A stretch of 64,000 bases of DNA from Alteromonas sp. MMG017 (lineage in GTDB: Bacteria > Pseudomonadota > Gammaproteobacteria > Enterobacterales > Alteromonadaceae). The stretch's first letter is position 1. The number at the start of each line of letters is the position of its first letter. Shown here piece after piece: positions 43,921 to 53,546 of this stretch. The position numbers and the translations under genes were made by a program. A model generated the notes under the pieces. The model saw only the letters and a program-made list of their open reading frames with translations. It searched no databases and had not been told where the DNA came from. The stretch lies in NCBI RefSeq assembly GCF_018100795.1, contig NZ_JAGJDY010000005.1, positions 124,001-188,000 of the forward strand, given 5' to 3'.

Positions 43921-45011
43921 TAAAAGGTAAGCGGGTACGGATACTAACGGACTTACGAGAACTGGAGGCTATTCGAGAATCGTGGGAGAACCTGCATTCA
44001 TGCGGTTTAAATGCTACCGTTTTTACTAGTTATGAATGGGTTACAACTTGGTTCAAAGTTTATAGTGACACGGTAGCAAGTTTATTTGTCATAGTAATTT
44101 GTGACTCTGAGAATATATACGGGTTATTGCCACTTTATGTTAGGAAAGACAATCTATCTGTAGGGTGGTTTATTGGCTCTGGTGAGCCTGAAATGTCTGA
44201 AACTTGCAGTGAAATGCAAGACTTATTACTCAGTCCATTAATGGCAGTATCGGACTTACCGCCTCTGAGTAGTATTATGTCGTTAGGTAAAATTGAAGCG
44301 ATATATTTAAGTAATGTAGCGTTAAACGCAAGCCTCCTTACATGGTGTAAGCTTTCAAAGTCTTCTTATATAGTAAGGTATATTGGAAGGCGTTATCGTG
44401 CAATGACGAACATCGATAATAACGCATTGGTTAAGAAAACCGCTCGAATAAGAAAGGCTGCAAACAAACAAAATGCCATAGTTAAGAGAGTCCAGAACCC
44501 AAAAGAGCTAATTGAGGTGTTTGACGTACTTGCAACGTTGCACACCCAAAGGTGGAGCGAAAAAGGGCATTTCCCAATTTTTGATGATCCATTGTTCAAG
44601 CAATTTCATCAAGAGATATTGGTGAAATTACTTAAGTCGAAAAGGCTTTCATTGATATATCTGAGCGTCGGTAAGAATGTGCTAGCCGTCAATTATGGAA
44701 TTATTTCTGGTAACGACTTAATTTTCTATCAAAATGGCGTGGATACCTCGTTTAAACCAAATATCTCCCCAGGAATGTTGCTGCACCATGAACAGTTGGA
44801 GCTCGCACGTGCGCTTGGGTTAGCGTCTTACGACTTCATGATGTCCAGTGGTTCCGTGAGTTATAAGAGCAACATCTCAGATGAAACAGAAGTTATCGCT
44901 TCTGTAAAAATTTTCAACAATCTACGGCAGTTGTATTTTCAAAAAATGATTGGCTATATCAGCTTAATTAAACAATTAGTAAAAAAACGTTTGGGTAGAT
45001 CTCATGTCTGA
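43917..45011 (+). CDS. FemAB/CelD-type GNAT protein of the XrtA locus
   Basis: The protein has 364 residues. The C-terminal half (about 165-350) resembles the acetyltransferase fold of FemAB/CelD proteins: LHTQRWSEKGHFPIFDDPLFKQF, then LSLIYLSVGKNVLAVNYGI, FYQNGVDTSFKPNISPG and YDFMMSSGSVSYKSN. In other exosortase A loci a related protein is common; it may acylate or attach aminoacyl groups to a sugar. GTG start overlapping the xrtA stop (GTGA), and it overlaps the next gene by eight bases. Confidence 0.85.
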   Translation: MIKGKRVRILTDLRELEAIRESWENLHSCGLNATVFTSYEWVTTWFKVYSDTVASLFVIVICDSENIYGLLPLYVRKDNLSVGWFIGSGEPEMSETCSEMQDLLLSPLMAVSDLPPLSSIMSLGKIEAIYLSNVALNASLLTWCKLSKSSYIVRYIGRRYRAMTNIDNNALVKKTARIRKAANKQNAIVKRVQNPKELIEVFDVLATLHTQRWSEKGHFPIFDDPLFKQFHQEILVKLLKSKRLSLIYLSVGKNVLAVNYGIISGNDLIFYQNGVDTSFKPNISPGMLLHHEQLELARALGLASYDFMMSSGSVSYKSNISDETEVIASVKIFNNLRQLYFQKMIGYISLIKQLVKKRLGRSHV

Positions 45012-46341
45012 ACCGATGAAAAGATTCGGCAAACATTCAGAGCATGCTAATTCACCATTTGGCTTTTTTCTACTATGTGTATACGCGGCACTGGTACTAA
45101 TCAGACCGCACGAGTGGCCAGCTGTAAATATTGAGTTCTCTATATTAAGAACTATTCTAATTGTTACTTTTATAGCTTATTTGATAGGTGTTAGACCTAA
45201 AACATGGAATGCTCAATGTACAATAATGGTACTGATGTTCTTTTCTATGTTGTTATCCGAAGTAAGGGCTTTTCGATATTTTTCCGATTTATCAATCGTT
45301 CTTGATTGGATTTACTCAAACATCATCCCATTTCTACTTTTCCTTGGTTTTCTAATTTCTATCCGGCGCCAACGTGTGATTTTGTTTATATCAATCGCAG
45401 CGTGTCTTGTGATGGTTCAGCATGCTTATGTGCAAATAAATAGCCCAACAGGCGAAGGATGGGCTGAAACAGTTATCTACCGCTACGATACCGGCAAAGA
45501 GATGATTCAAGTTCGTTACATTGGAATCTTCAACGATCCCAACGACATGGGGATGTTTCTGGTAATGAATGTTCCTATTGCAGCTTATTTTATGGTCACG
45601 GCTAAAGGAATGCTAATGAGGCTGGCATCTTTCGGTACACTTTGTTTGATGTTAGTTGGTGTGTATTGGACGGGGAGCCGAGGCTCTCTCGTGGGCTTAA
45701 TGGCAGTATTCTTTAGTTTCTTTTATATTCGCTACGGTAAAATTAAGTCCATTATGCTTGCTGGAGTAACTTTACCCGCGGTATTAGTACTTATGGGAAC
45801 ATCAAGAGCTATCAGTAAAGACGATGATAGCGCCTTGCAGCGCCTTACTGCTTGGTACGAAGGCATTCAAATGCTAAAACACCGCCCGCTTTTTGGATTC
45901 GGTAAGGGGCGATTTTTAGAGTATCACCCAAAAGTTGCTCACAATTCTTACGTAACTATGATGGCCGAACTTGGCACAGTGGGATATGTGTTATGGATGA
46001 TGTTTGTTATTTTAATATTTTTTATGTTAATTCGTATTATAAAAATGCCTCAAGAAAAGGAAAGCGGTGACGATCGACTAAAACAAGAGAGAACACTAAG
46101 TATATATTTGATGGTGTCTATCATTGGCTATTGCACAACAGCCTTTTTCATAAGTCGAAGTTTCATTATGTTTTTTTATATCTTTGCCGCCATGGTTGCA
46201 GCAGCATTTTTTCGCGTAAATTCGACATATCCACAGTTTGATTTGAGCTTTAAAGGCAAAGATTTATTTAAGGTCTTTTTACTTAGTGTAATGAGTCTTA
46301 TAGCCCTCTACTTTTTAATAACTGTTCTGCTCTCAATTTGA
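45004..46341 (+). CDS. Wzy/O-antigen ligase-family polysaccharide polymerase
   Basis: This 445-residue inner-membrane protein has about eleven helices. The O-antigen ligase-type region has TGSRGSLVGLM and, in the periplasmic loop, LTAWYEGIQMLKHRPLFGFG followed by AHNSYVTMMAELG, the usual His-containing signature of the Wzy_C/O-antigen ligase superfamily. It either polymerises lipid-linked repeat units or ligates them to an acceptor. An association with exosortase A loci (O-glycosylation-ligase-type) is known. It overlaps the previous gene and is followed by the GT gene after 18 bases. Confidence 0.88.
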   Translation: MSEPMKRFGKHSEHANSPFGFFLLCVYAALVLIRPHEWPAVNIEFSILRTILIVTFIAYLIGVRPKTWNAQCTIMVLMFFSMLLSEVRAFRYFSDLSIVLDWIYSNIIPFLLFLGFLISIRRQRVILFISIAACLVMVQHAYVQINSPTGEGWAETVIYRYDTGKEMIQVRYIGIFNDPNDMGMFLVMNVPIAAYFMVTAKGMLMRLASFGTLCLMLVGVYWTGSRGSLVGLMAVFFSFFYIRYGKIKSIMLAGVTLPAVLVLMGTSRAISKDDDSALQRLTAWYEGIQMLKHRPLFGFGKGRFLEYHPKVAHNSYVTMMAELGTVGYVLWMMFVILIFFMLIRIIKMPQEKESGDDRLKQERTLSIYLMVSIIGYCTTAFFISRSFIMFFYIFAAMVAAAFFRVNSTYPQFDLSFKGKDLFKVFLLSVMSLIALYFLITVLLSI

Positions 46342-46359
46342 ACACTGGAGAAATTTAAT

Positions 46360-47277
46360 GTGGGTAAAGTAAGTATTATAGTGGCCGTTTACAATGGTGA
46401 GAAAACGCTTAGAAAAACAATAGATAGTTTACTTTCTCAAACAGTAAAAGATTATGAAATTCTTCTTATTGATGATGGTTCAACGGATACATCAGTAGAT
46501 ATAATATCTGGGTATTTGGATAATGAAAAAGTTAAATATCATAAAAAGAAGAATGGTGGAGTTGCATCAGCCAGAAATTATGGCATTGAGGTTTCCACTG
46601 GAGAGTTTATCGGCTTTTGTGATCAAGACGATCAATGGCACGCTGACAAAATCGAGCAACAACTGCCTAAGTTTGACGATATTGAAGTTGGCTTAGTCTA
46701 CAGTTGGGTTGATGTTTGGAAGCATGGTGTAGAATCAATAAGTACTCCAGAGCAAGAAGGCTGGTGCTTTGAAGAGCTGCTACATAGAAACTTTATATCT
46801 TGCTGTACGGCAATGGTTAGAAAGTCAATACTTGAGCGAATAGGCGGATTTGACGAAAGCCCAGAACTACATGGTGTGGATGACAGGCATGTTTGGCTAA
46901 GAGTCGCTAAAGAGTCGAAATTTGCCGTAGTCAAAAAACCTCTAGCGACCTACTTTATTCATGGTGAAAATTATTCACTTAATGAAAAAAAGATGTGGAT
47001 TGCGGATTTGATATGCGTTCGAAAGATCGCTGAGTTGGATGGATCAAGTGATGCTGAGAAGGCAATGTGCCGTGATGCTGAGGTTAACATTAATAAGCAT
47101 TATGGTGATAACCTGTTGTACCAAAATGAGCCCCAAGCTGCTGCTGTTTGTTACTATCATGCGTGGAAAATAAAACCTCAAAGTATTACGCTCTTAGTTT
47201 ATTCTAGCCTTCTTTTTATCACCCCACCTTTAGTAATAGAACAAATGCGAGTGATAAAAAAGAAACTTAGTGGGTAG
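46360..47277 (+). CDS. GT2-family glycosyltransferase
   Basis: The protein has 305 residues. The GT-A nucleotide-binding start is VSIIVAVYNGEKTLRKTIDS, then LLIDDGSTD and GFCDQDDQWHADK, where the central DxD-like metal site lies. No membrane segment is seen. It adds one sugar of the repeat unit using an NDP-sugar. The GTG start has GGAG at correct distance. Its last bases overlap an in-frame GTG of the sulfotransferase reading frame. Confidence 0.9.
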   Translation: MGKVSIIVAVYNGEKTLRKTIDSLLSQTVKDYEILLIDDGSTDTSVDIISGYLDNEKVKYHKKKNGGVASARNYGIEVSTGEFIGFCDQDDQWHADKIEQQLPKFDDIEVGLVYSWVDVWKHGVESISTPEQEGWCFEELLHRNFISCCTAMVRKSILERIGGFDESPELHGVDDRHVWLRVAKESKFAVVKKPLATYFIHGENYSLNEKKMWIADLICVRKIAELDGSSDAEKAMCRDAEVNINKHYGDNLLYQNEPQAAAVCYYHAWKIKPQSITLLVYSSLLFITPPLVIEQMRVIKKKLSG

Positions 47278-47281
47278 CACA

Positions 47282-48223
47282 ATGCGACAAAAAGCAATAT
47301 TAGTTATAGGCATGCATAGAAGTGGAACCTCGGCGGTTTCAGGTCTATTAGCTGAGATGGGCGTATTTATGGGGAAAACACTCTTTGCCGCACAAAAAGG
47401 GGTTAATGAAAAAGGGTTTTATGAAAATTCTGAACTTGTAGGTCTCAATGAGCAGATTCTAGATAGGCTGCTATGGTCTTGGGATGACCCTCTCGCCGCG
47501 TGTATAGACAAACATCTACCCGAATTAGACAATGCCATTGAAAATAAAGGTAGGCGTATAATCGCTAACGATTATGAAAATCAGTCTGCATGGGGGATGA
47601 AAGACCCGCGAACTACTTTATTACTTCCATTTTGGCAGAAGGTAATTGATCAATCGGACATTGAAGCAACGTATGTCTTAATGATTCGTTCACCATTTGA
47701 AGTTTATGCCTCTTTAAAAAAGCGAGATGGATTTTCTTTAGAAAAGTCACTCATGCTTTGGATTAACTACACGTTGTCTGGATATTTTAACAGTGTAGAT
47801 AAAAACCTATTTGTTTTGGCTTATGAGCGCTTATTGAGTAATCCACAGGTCGTTGCTAAAGAACTTGCTATGGTTGCATCTTTAGATGTCGAATTTGACC
47901 CTGACTCGTTAAATTTTATCGATAAAAATCTGAAGAATCAGGCAAATATTAATACGCCTAAAACTCCCTTAACATCTATAGCTTTAAAACTTTTTGACGC
48001 ATTTACCGAACCAACTGTTAATCACGCTAAAGTTGTGGAAACTGCAACAGAATATTCAAAATACAAAAAAAGTCTGTCGCCAGTATTAATAGAGCATTTA
48101 ATTTCTCTTAAAAAAGAAGAGGTGCATTTTAGGCACCTTTTTATGAAAGCATATCAGTCGTATTGGTGGAAAATTAGTTGGCCAGTAAAAATGTTTGAGC
48201 AGTGGTTGTCTAAAGATAAATAG
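47282..48223 (+). CDS. Sulfotransferase-family protein
   Basis: The protein has 313 residues from ATG 47282 (GTG 47270 adds four residues). The 5'-phosphosulfate-binding loop is GMHRSGTSAVSG (about residues 10-21), and the later segment SAWGMKDPRTTLLLPFW plus MIRSPFEVYASLKKRD corresponds to the 3'-phosphate-binding part of PAPS-dependent sulfotransferases. In this context it likely sulfates a sugar of the exopolysaccharide, which is common in marine bacteria. It starts 4 bases after the GT2 stop. Acceptor unknown. Confidence 0.85.
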   Translation: MRQKAILVIGMHRSGTSAVSGLLAEMGVFMGKTLFAAQKGVNEKGFYENSELVGLNEQILDRLLWSWDDPLAACIDKHLPELDNAIENKGRRIIANDYENQSAWGMKDPRTTLLLPFWQKVIDQSDIEATYVLMIRSPFEVYASLKKRDGFSLEKSLMLWINYTLSGYFNSVDKNLFVLAYERLLSNPQVVAKELAMVASLDVEFDPDSLNFIDKNLKNQANINTPKTPLTSIALKLFDAFTEPTVNHAKVVETATEYSKYKKSLSPVLIEHLISLKKEEVHFRHLFMKAYQSYWWKISWPVKMFEQWLSKDK

Positions 48224-48356
48224 CCAGTAAGTAGTCAACAATATTACGTGTGCCATTCAATATTGCTTATGCAAGAAAACAAAAATGGAAAAAAATGATA
48301 ATTGATAATTCGCTGAGCATGAATTCTGGTCTTACCCAAAGTCGGGAACAGGTGTT

Positions 48357-49790
48357 ATGAGGCAGCTGGTGCTAGACTCTTTGAAGTGGGTAGCTTTAGG
48401 GAAACTTGTTGGACAATCTGTTCGATGGTTAACAACAATATTTACGCTACGATTCTTATTTCCAGAAGACTACGCAGTAATCGCATTAGCTTCATTTTTT
48501 ACTTCACTTCTTTGGTCGTTTAGTAAAAGCGGTATCGCAGCTGCTTTAATAAGGGAAAAAGAAGTTGATGAGAGGCTACTTGGTGAGTTTTTTACACTAA
48601 CAATCATTGCACATTTTCTACTATTTGCTCTGTTACAGATTTCTGCTCCTTACTTAGCTGGTTTCTACGACGATCAAAGGTTAGAGGCAGTTGTCAGGGT
48701 GACGTCAGTTACATTTATTATCGCGCTGGTTGGTTTTATACCAGGGACGTTGCTCAACCGTGAGATGCGCTTCAAGAAGCTTTCAGTGGTAGATGCTACA
48801 GCAGAATCTGTAAGCGCGTTATCGACCGTAACCCTAGCTTGGGCAGGTTTTGGATATTGGTCTATCATTGCTGGCATATTAATTTTAGAAACGATAAAAC
48901 AATTTGGGTATTTAATTAAAAACACAGTGTGGGTTTTCCCAAAACGCTTCACTGCAAAAACAAAAAGCATTTTTGAGTTTTCGTGGAAAGCGGCCTTGCA
49001 GGCTACCATTGGCTATGCAATTTTCAATGTCGATATTGCCATTGCAGGATTGTATTTATCAACAATGGAACTGGGCTATTATCAGTTTGCCGTGATGTTA
49101 GCTATGATGCCAGCAGCTAAGGTTTTACCCCTGCTAAGACAAGTTGCCTATCCGGTCTACTCCAAAATTCAAGAGGATCCTGTAGGGATAGAGCGTTATT
49201 TTTTGAAAAGCCAACGTTTGAGCGCTCTACTATTTGTGCCTGTTTTTTTCGGCTTGGCGGGAGTTGCTAATACGCTCATTCCAGCGCTCTTTGGAGACAA
49301 GTGGGTTCCTGCAGCACTAACATTATCAGTATATTGCCTTTCAATGCCTATCAAAAGCCTAGAGCAGCTTTTCGGCCCAGTACTAAAATCGTTGAATAAA
49401 ATGAATGTCATAATAGGGAACACGGCAATATTTGGTGTGGTTTTAGTTCCTTCTTTTCTTATTGGCGCTCAATATGGTGGGGTAGGGTTAGCATTGTCCT
49501 GGCTGCTAACATTTTTCTTCTGTTTTGTCATTAATGCATATCGCTCGTGCAATGCGATAAACATTTCATTCAAAAGTTGTTTATCGGCAATAGTAATGCC
49601 TCACATCATTGGCCTACTTATGCTGGTTATTTGCTTTACTCTTGGGTACTGCTTAACAAATGTCGTTAGTGTTTGGATAATATTAGTCGTTCAAGTAAGT
49701 ATTGGAGCTTTGGTATATGTGGGGCTAACTTGGATGATATCGAAAAAAGATCTTCAAGAGCTACTGCATCTATTTAAAAAGAAATCCTGA
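48357..49790 (+). CDS. Wzx-type lipopolysaccharide/oligosaccharide flippase
   Basis: This 477-residue inner-membrane protein has about 12-14 hydrophobic helices spread over the whole length. The MATE/MOP-type pattern (polysaccharide synthesis family) is visible in LDSLKWVALGKLVGQSVRWL, then GYWSIIAGILILETIKQ and LLFVPVFFGLAGVANTLIP. It is likely to flip undecaprenyl-linked repeat units. The 133-base gap before it could hold a promoter, but none is clear. Small gap (52 bases) to the next GT. Confidence 0.9.
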   Translation: MRQLVLDSLKWVALGKLVGQSVRWLTTIFTLRFLFPEDYAVIALASFFTSLLWSFSKSGIAAALIREKEVDERLLGEFFTLTIIAHFLLFALLQISAPYLAGFYDDQRLEAVVRVTSVTFIIALVGFIPGTLLNREMRFKKLSVVDATAESVSALSTVTLAWAGFGYWSIIAGILILETIKQFGYLIKNTVWVFPKRFTAKTKSIFEFSWKAALQATIGYAIFNVDIAIAGLYLSTMELGYYQFAVMLAMMPAAKVLPLLRQVAYPVYSKIQEDPVGIERYFLKSQRLSALLFVPVFFGLAGVANTLIPALFGDKWVPAALTLSVYCLSMPIKSLEQLFGPVLKSLNKMNVIIGNTAIFGVVLVPSFLIGAQYGGVGLALSWLLTFFFCFVINAYRSCNAINISFKSCLSAIVMPHIIGLLMLVICFTLGYCLTNVVSVWIILVVQVSIGALVYVGLTWMISKKDLQELLHLFKKKS

Positions 49791-49842
49791 TGATTTCGAT
49801 GCTGCTCTTTATACTACAACCTCAAAAATCTTGAGATAATTT

Positions 49843-50772
49843 ATGGTAAATATCGTTATTGCTGTCATTACCTGTAGACGTCCTGAGTGGCTTAATCGTT
49901 TGCTCGAGGAGCTATTAAAGCAAAATGTCAGATCTGATATGCATGTTAGTGTATTGGTTGTAGACAATGCGAGTGACGCAAAGACTAAAAATGTCGTTTT
50001 GAAACATCAATATCGTAACCTTAGTATTGAAGTACTTTACGAGGTTGAATCAACGCCAGGCATAGTGTTTGCTAGAAATAAATGTGTAACCACTTTTTTA
50101 AAAATGAGTGGTGAATATTTACTATTTATCGATGACGATGAATGGCCTGGAAGTGATTCGTGGCTGATTAACATGTTTGATGCGGCGATAAATTCAAAAA
50201 AGCACATAGTAACAAGTCACGTGATTTCGGTAGGAGAGGAAGGTACTCCTCCTTGGGCTATCGATTTAATTTATGGCGATAATCCGTTAACACCGGGTCA
50301 GGCTGTTGATGTTTTTTATACCAATAATCTATTACTGTCGCGCGAAGTTATAACTTCGGTTTTTCCCTGCTTTGATGAGCGCTTCGCGATGACAGGGGCA
50401 AGTGATTATCATTTTTCATTACGATGTAAAAAAGCTGGTTTTAATGGCGTCTATATTGATGCGCCTGTTATTGAAGAGTTTCCAAAAAGCAGGGCTTCAA
50501 TCAAGTGGTTTTGTAGAAGAGGTTTTCGCTCGGGTATTGGCTATACTCGCTCACATTTATTCGAAGAGAGAAAAGTGACCGCTATTGCTCGATGCTTAGT
50601 GATGTCTATTATTCGATTACTGAGAGGATTAGCAAAGTTGGTTATCGGCATTTTCAGTTTTAATAAAATGCGCTTTGTTGACGGACTGTTCCGGATATCT
50701 TCAGCTGCAGGAACAATAGCAGGCTTTCTTGGAATAAAGCATGAAGAATATAAAATTATACATGGCAAATAG
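49843..50772 (+). CDS. GT2-family glycosyltransferase
   Basis: The protein has 309 residues. Typical GT-A elements are VIAVITCRRPEWLNRLLEEL, VLVVDNASD and FIDDDEWPGSDSW (metal site). A hydrophobic stretch near residues 250-270 may touch the membrane. It transfers a sugar in repeat-unit assembly. The closely spaced next gene suggests the same transcript. Confidence 0.9.
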   Translation: MVNIVIAVITCRRPEWLNRLLEELLKQNVRSDMHVSVLVVDNASDAKTKNVVLKHQYRNLSIEVLYEVESTPGIVFARNKCVTTFLKMSGEYLLFIDDDEWPGSDSWLINMFDAAINSKKHIVTSHVISVGEEGTPPWAIDLIYGDNPLTPGQAVDVFYTNNLLLSREVITSVFPCFDERFAMTGASDYHFSLRCKKAGFNGVYIDAPVIEEFPKSRASIKWFCRRGFRSGIGYTRSHLFEERKVTAIARCLVMSIIRLLRGLAKLVIGIFSFNKMRFVDGLFRISSAAGTIAGFLGIKHEEYKIIHGK

Positions 50773-50791
50773 TGTAATTAAGATCATTTAA

Positions 50792-51877
50792 ATGTGTGAT
50801 AGAGGAAAAGTTTTGAAAGATAAAAAGCCGAGTGTGGTTGTCCCCCTTAAAACTAACGCTAGACACTTGCAGCAGTTGTTTACAGGGCTGGAGTCCCTCG
50901 CACGCAAAGGTTTTATATCTCTTATGTATGAAAGAAATGTGGAACAGCATCACAAGGCAAGCGTTTTCATAAAAGTCGATAATGCGCAGATATATATAGA
51001 TTGCTCAGACTCTCCAGATATCCATAAAGAGGAATATCAGCATTGCGAACTTTATTTTAAACGAACTTTGAGGAAAGAGGATAGGCAAACACTGAGTAAG
51101 CTTAGGCCTTTTGGTCTGTATTTCGAAGTGTACCCTTCGTTTCGTTCTCTAATGACTTTACGACGTTTTTTAAGCTTTTCAAATGATGGCATGAAAGGAA
51201 AGGGTAAAACTGTTGTTAAGCTATTAGATTCAGACAACAAGTTGGGTTTTATGCCTAGGGAGTCAGCTTTTTATAGTAGCAAGAAAGCTACTGGTAAAGG
51301 TCAAGCGTTAAAAGTACTTTTCTACGTCAGACTTTGGGATCCAGAAAGTGACAAAGAATTTGAAATTTCTGATATCGAACGTACAGATAGGGAAAAAATA
51401 AATACATCACGGATAAAAACGATACGTTTATTAAAGCAGAAATTTAAAGAAAATGCTTTGGTAGGTGTAATGGATGACAATTACTCACGAAAAGTTGCTC
51501 CTGATTTAATTGTTGATAAGTCTAAAACGTCTAAAAAACAATATCTCAGTCAAGTTAACTCTGCATCTGTATGTATAGCTACAACAGGTTTACATGGCTC
51601 AATTGGTGCAAAATTTGCTGAGTATGTTGCTTTAGGGAAGGCGATCGTTACCGAATCTTTTGATTATGTGTTGCCTGGTACATTGGATGAGCCAGGACAT
51701 TATTTAGAGTTTAATTCTCCCGAGCAGTGTGTAGAGAAAGTTAGTCAACTATTTGATACACCCAATATGCTTGAGCAAATGGAAAGTATGAATATACGCT
51801 ATGCCCAGCAATATATGACCTCTGAAAAAATGGTGTCTAGAATAGTTGAGGAAGTTAAGCTCGATACTTTGTTATAG
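50792..51877 (+). CDS. Probable GT-B-type glycosyltransferase-like protein
   Basis: The protein has 361 residues without membrane segments. The N-terminal part has no clear motif. The C-terminal part (about 255-345) shows TTGLHGSIGAKFAEYVALGKAIVTESFDY, then LPGTLDEPGHYLEFNSPEQCVEKV, which resembles the donor-binding half of a GT-B enzyme but lacks a clear E-x7-E pattern. A TTG at 50813 with AGAGGA six bases before is an alternative start giving MKDKKPSVVV. Its role in the repeat unit is inferred from position only. Confidence 0.65.
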   Translation: MCDRGKVLKDKKPSVVVPLKTNARHLQQLFTGLESLARKGFISLMYERNVEQHHKASVFIKVDNAQIYIDCSDSPDIHKEEYQHCELYFKRTLRKEDRQTLSKLRPFGLYFEVYPSFRSLMTLRRFLSFSNDGMKGKGKTVVKLLDSDNKLGFMPRESAFYSSKKATGKGQALKVLFYVRLWDPESDKEFEISDIERTDREKINTSRIKTIRLLKQKFKENALVGVMDDNYSRKVAPDLIVDKSKTSKKQYLSQVNSASVCIATTGLHGSIGAKFAEYVALGKAIVTESFDYVLPGTLDEPGHYLEFNSPEQCVEKVSQLFDTPNMLEQMESMNIRYAQQYMTSEKMVSRIVEEVKLDTLL

Positions 51878-51912
51878 GGCTAACACTCCCTGAAATTTTA
51901 CACTGGCGGTAT

Positions 51913-53505
51913 TCAACCTTCGATTCCTTCAATGTAACTATTTATAATAGGGCGACGACGTCTAATTTCATTGTATTCAATTATTATGGGCTCGATGAAA
52001 GTATTCCTTTTTAAGATGATACTTTCCACGTTCGTGTCAGATACGTCTGCATGTATTCGCTTAAGTAGCTCAGTACGTTCATTAAGCGTATTTTCTTTAA
52101 TGGTAATGTTGGGCTTTCCTTCAACCCATTCCCGATTTTGAAGCTCGTCTGTAACTAACACAATGCTTTTGGGTTTTGAAATGAAAGCTACGGTGTTCCC
52201 ACTTAATGTTAAAGAGCGGAGGCCTTGGAACGTTCTGACAAGCGTTCTGTTGAAATTTGGAGCCAGTAAAAATAAATTGTCTCTAAATAATGTGTCTCCC
52301 CGAGACGCACTATTACCGTCTCCGCCCACGCGGCTTCCGAGTCCTGGGGGTTGATGAAGTAATATATTATTGAAAACTGTGTTCTGCTGGCCATAAAAAT
52401 CAAATTTTCCGTCGTAGCCTATTAATTCAATAAGGTACTTGGCTTGAGGGTGATCACCAGATTCAATCCAATTCCCCTCAATGAGCGTGTTCTGAAAGCG
52501 AGACTTTATACTGTTACCCCTGTTGTTGTGTATAAAGCTGTTTTTTATAGTGAGCAAGCTATTTGGAAAGCTGTGTTGATCGCTAGCAGCATAAATTGCA
52601 TGACCCCAGCTGCGGCCAAGTGCTTTTCCTCCGCTTTCTCTTACTTCACTGTTAAGAATAGTCAGGTTACCGGAATTAAGATCTGTTCCGAGTATACCGG
52701 TGCTACATCGTTGAATAAGTACATTCTTGATCGTAGTGCCATTAGATTCGTTCCTAAAACATAAACCACCGTCTTGTATGATGATGTTCTCTATTATCCA
52801 ATAGTGAGAGCCCCTCAAACTGACAGTCCAGTTGTATTTTTCAGAGCCACCAGCTACTATCGGTCGGTCTTTCGCTGCGTTAGTATTTCCTTTTAAAGTT
52901 ATAGGGAGATTTTTTGTTCCAGGTACATATCTAATGTCGAAAGGCTCATAAGTTGCATTGGCTTCTAAAAATAATGTGTCGCCAGCAACAACGTCAGGTA
53001 ATACATCCGATACTTCTCTGTATGGGTAGCTGGGGCCAATAAGCCACGTCCTAGGCTCCCGCTCTACATTCAGTGTTTGAATTGACCAAATTATTCGATA
53101 GACTTTTCTTCGTCGCTCTTGATCCGTTTCGTTAAATGTAAGGCGAACGACCTGATTACTATTAAACTTTGAGGGCGCTCTAAATTTGAAAGATAATTTG
53201 TCACCATCTTTTACCATATGGTTATTGTCTGAATCATATGCCTCTTCATTAATTAAAATGTTAACATTTTTCATATCTTCCAGAATTAATGGGAATTTCC
53301 CCACCCCGGTCACGACTACACAACCTTGAATTTCTTCATTAGGGGAGGCATCTAAAACTGCAGGTAGTGCTGCATCATGTCTCACTCTCCATTGGTAGTC
53401 TGATATGTCTTTTTCGACACAGCCGAAGTCTCTTGTATGTCCAGGCACAGATGAGATAAGTAATGAAATGAGTATAAAAAGACGAAGTGTGAACGGTTTA
53501 ATCAT
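51913..53505 (-). CDS. Secreted right-handed beta-helix protein, possibly polysaccharide lyase-like
   Basis: The protein has 530 residues with a signal peptide (about 1-24, ending GHT before RDFG). The central part (about 180-480) consists of parallel-beta-helix-type repeats with frequent N, I, L and G steps (NLTILNSEVRESGG, LLTIKNSFIHNNRGNSIKS, NTLIEGNWIESGD). Beta-helix proteins in polysaccharide loci are often lyases or epimerases, or bind the polymer. No catalytic residues can be assigned. It stands on the opposite strand to its neighbours and is the first of two such genes here, which suggests module insertion. Confidence 0.75.
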   Translation of the reverse strand: MIKPFTLRLFILISLLISSVPGHTRDFGCVEKDISDYQWRVRHDAALPAVLDASPNEEIQGCVVVTGVGKFPLILEDMKNVNILINEEAYDSDNNHMVKDGDKLSFKFRAPSKFNSNQVVRLTFNETDQERRRKVYRIIWSIQTLNVEREPRTWLIGPSYPYREVSDVLPDVVAGDTLFLEANATYEPFDIRYVPGTKNLPITLKGNTNAAKDRPIVAGGSEKYNWTVSLRGSHYWIIENIIIQDGGLCFRNESNGTTIKNVLIQRCSTGILGTDLNSGNLTILNSEVRESGGKALGRSWGHAIYAASDQHSFPNSLLTIKNSFIHNNRGNSIKSRFQNTLIEGNWIESGDHPQAKYLIELIGYDGKFDFYGQQNTVFNNILLHQPPGLGSRVGGDGNSASRGDTLFRDNLFLLAPNFNRTLVRTFQGLRSLTLSGNTVAFISKPKSIVLVTDELQNREWVEGKPNITIKENTLNERTELLKRIHADVSDTNVESIILKRNTFIEPIIIEYNEIRRRRPIINSYIEGIEG

Positions 53506-53546
53506 ATTACGTTTGGCTCAATGAGTTTCAATAGATGATAAAATAG

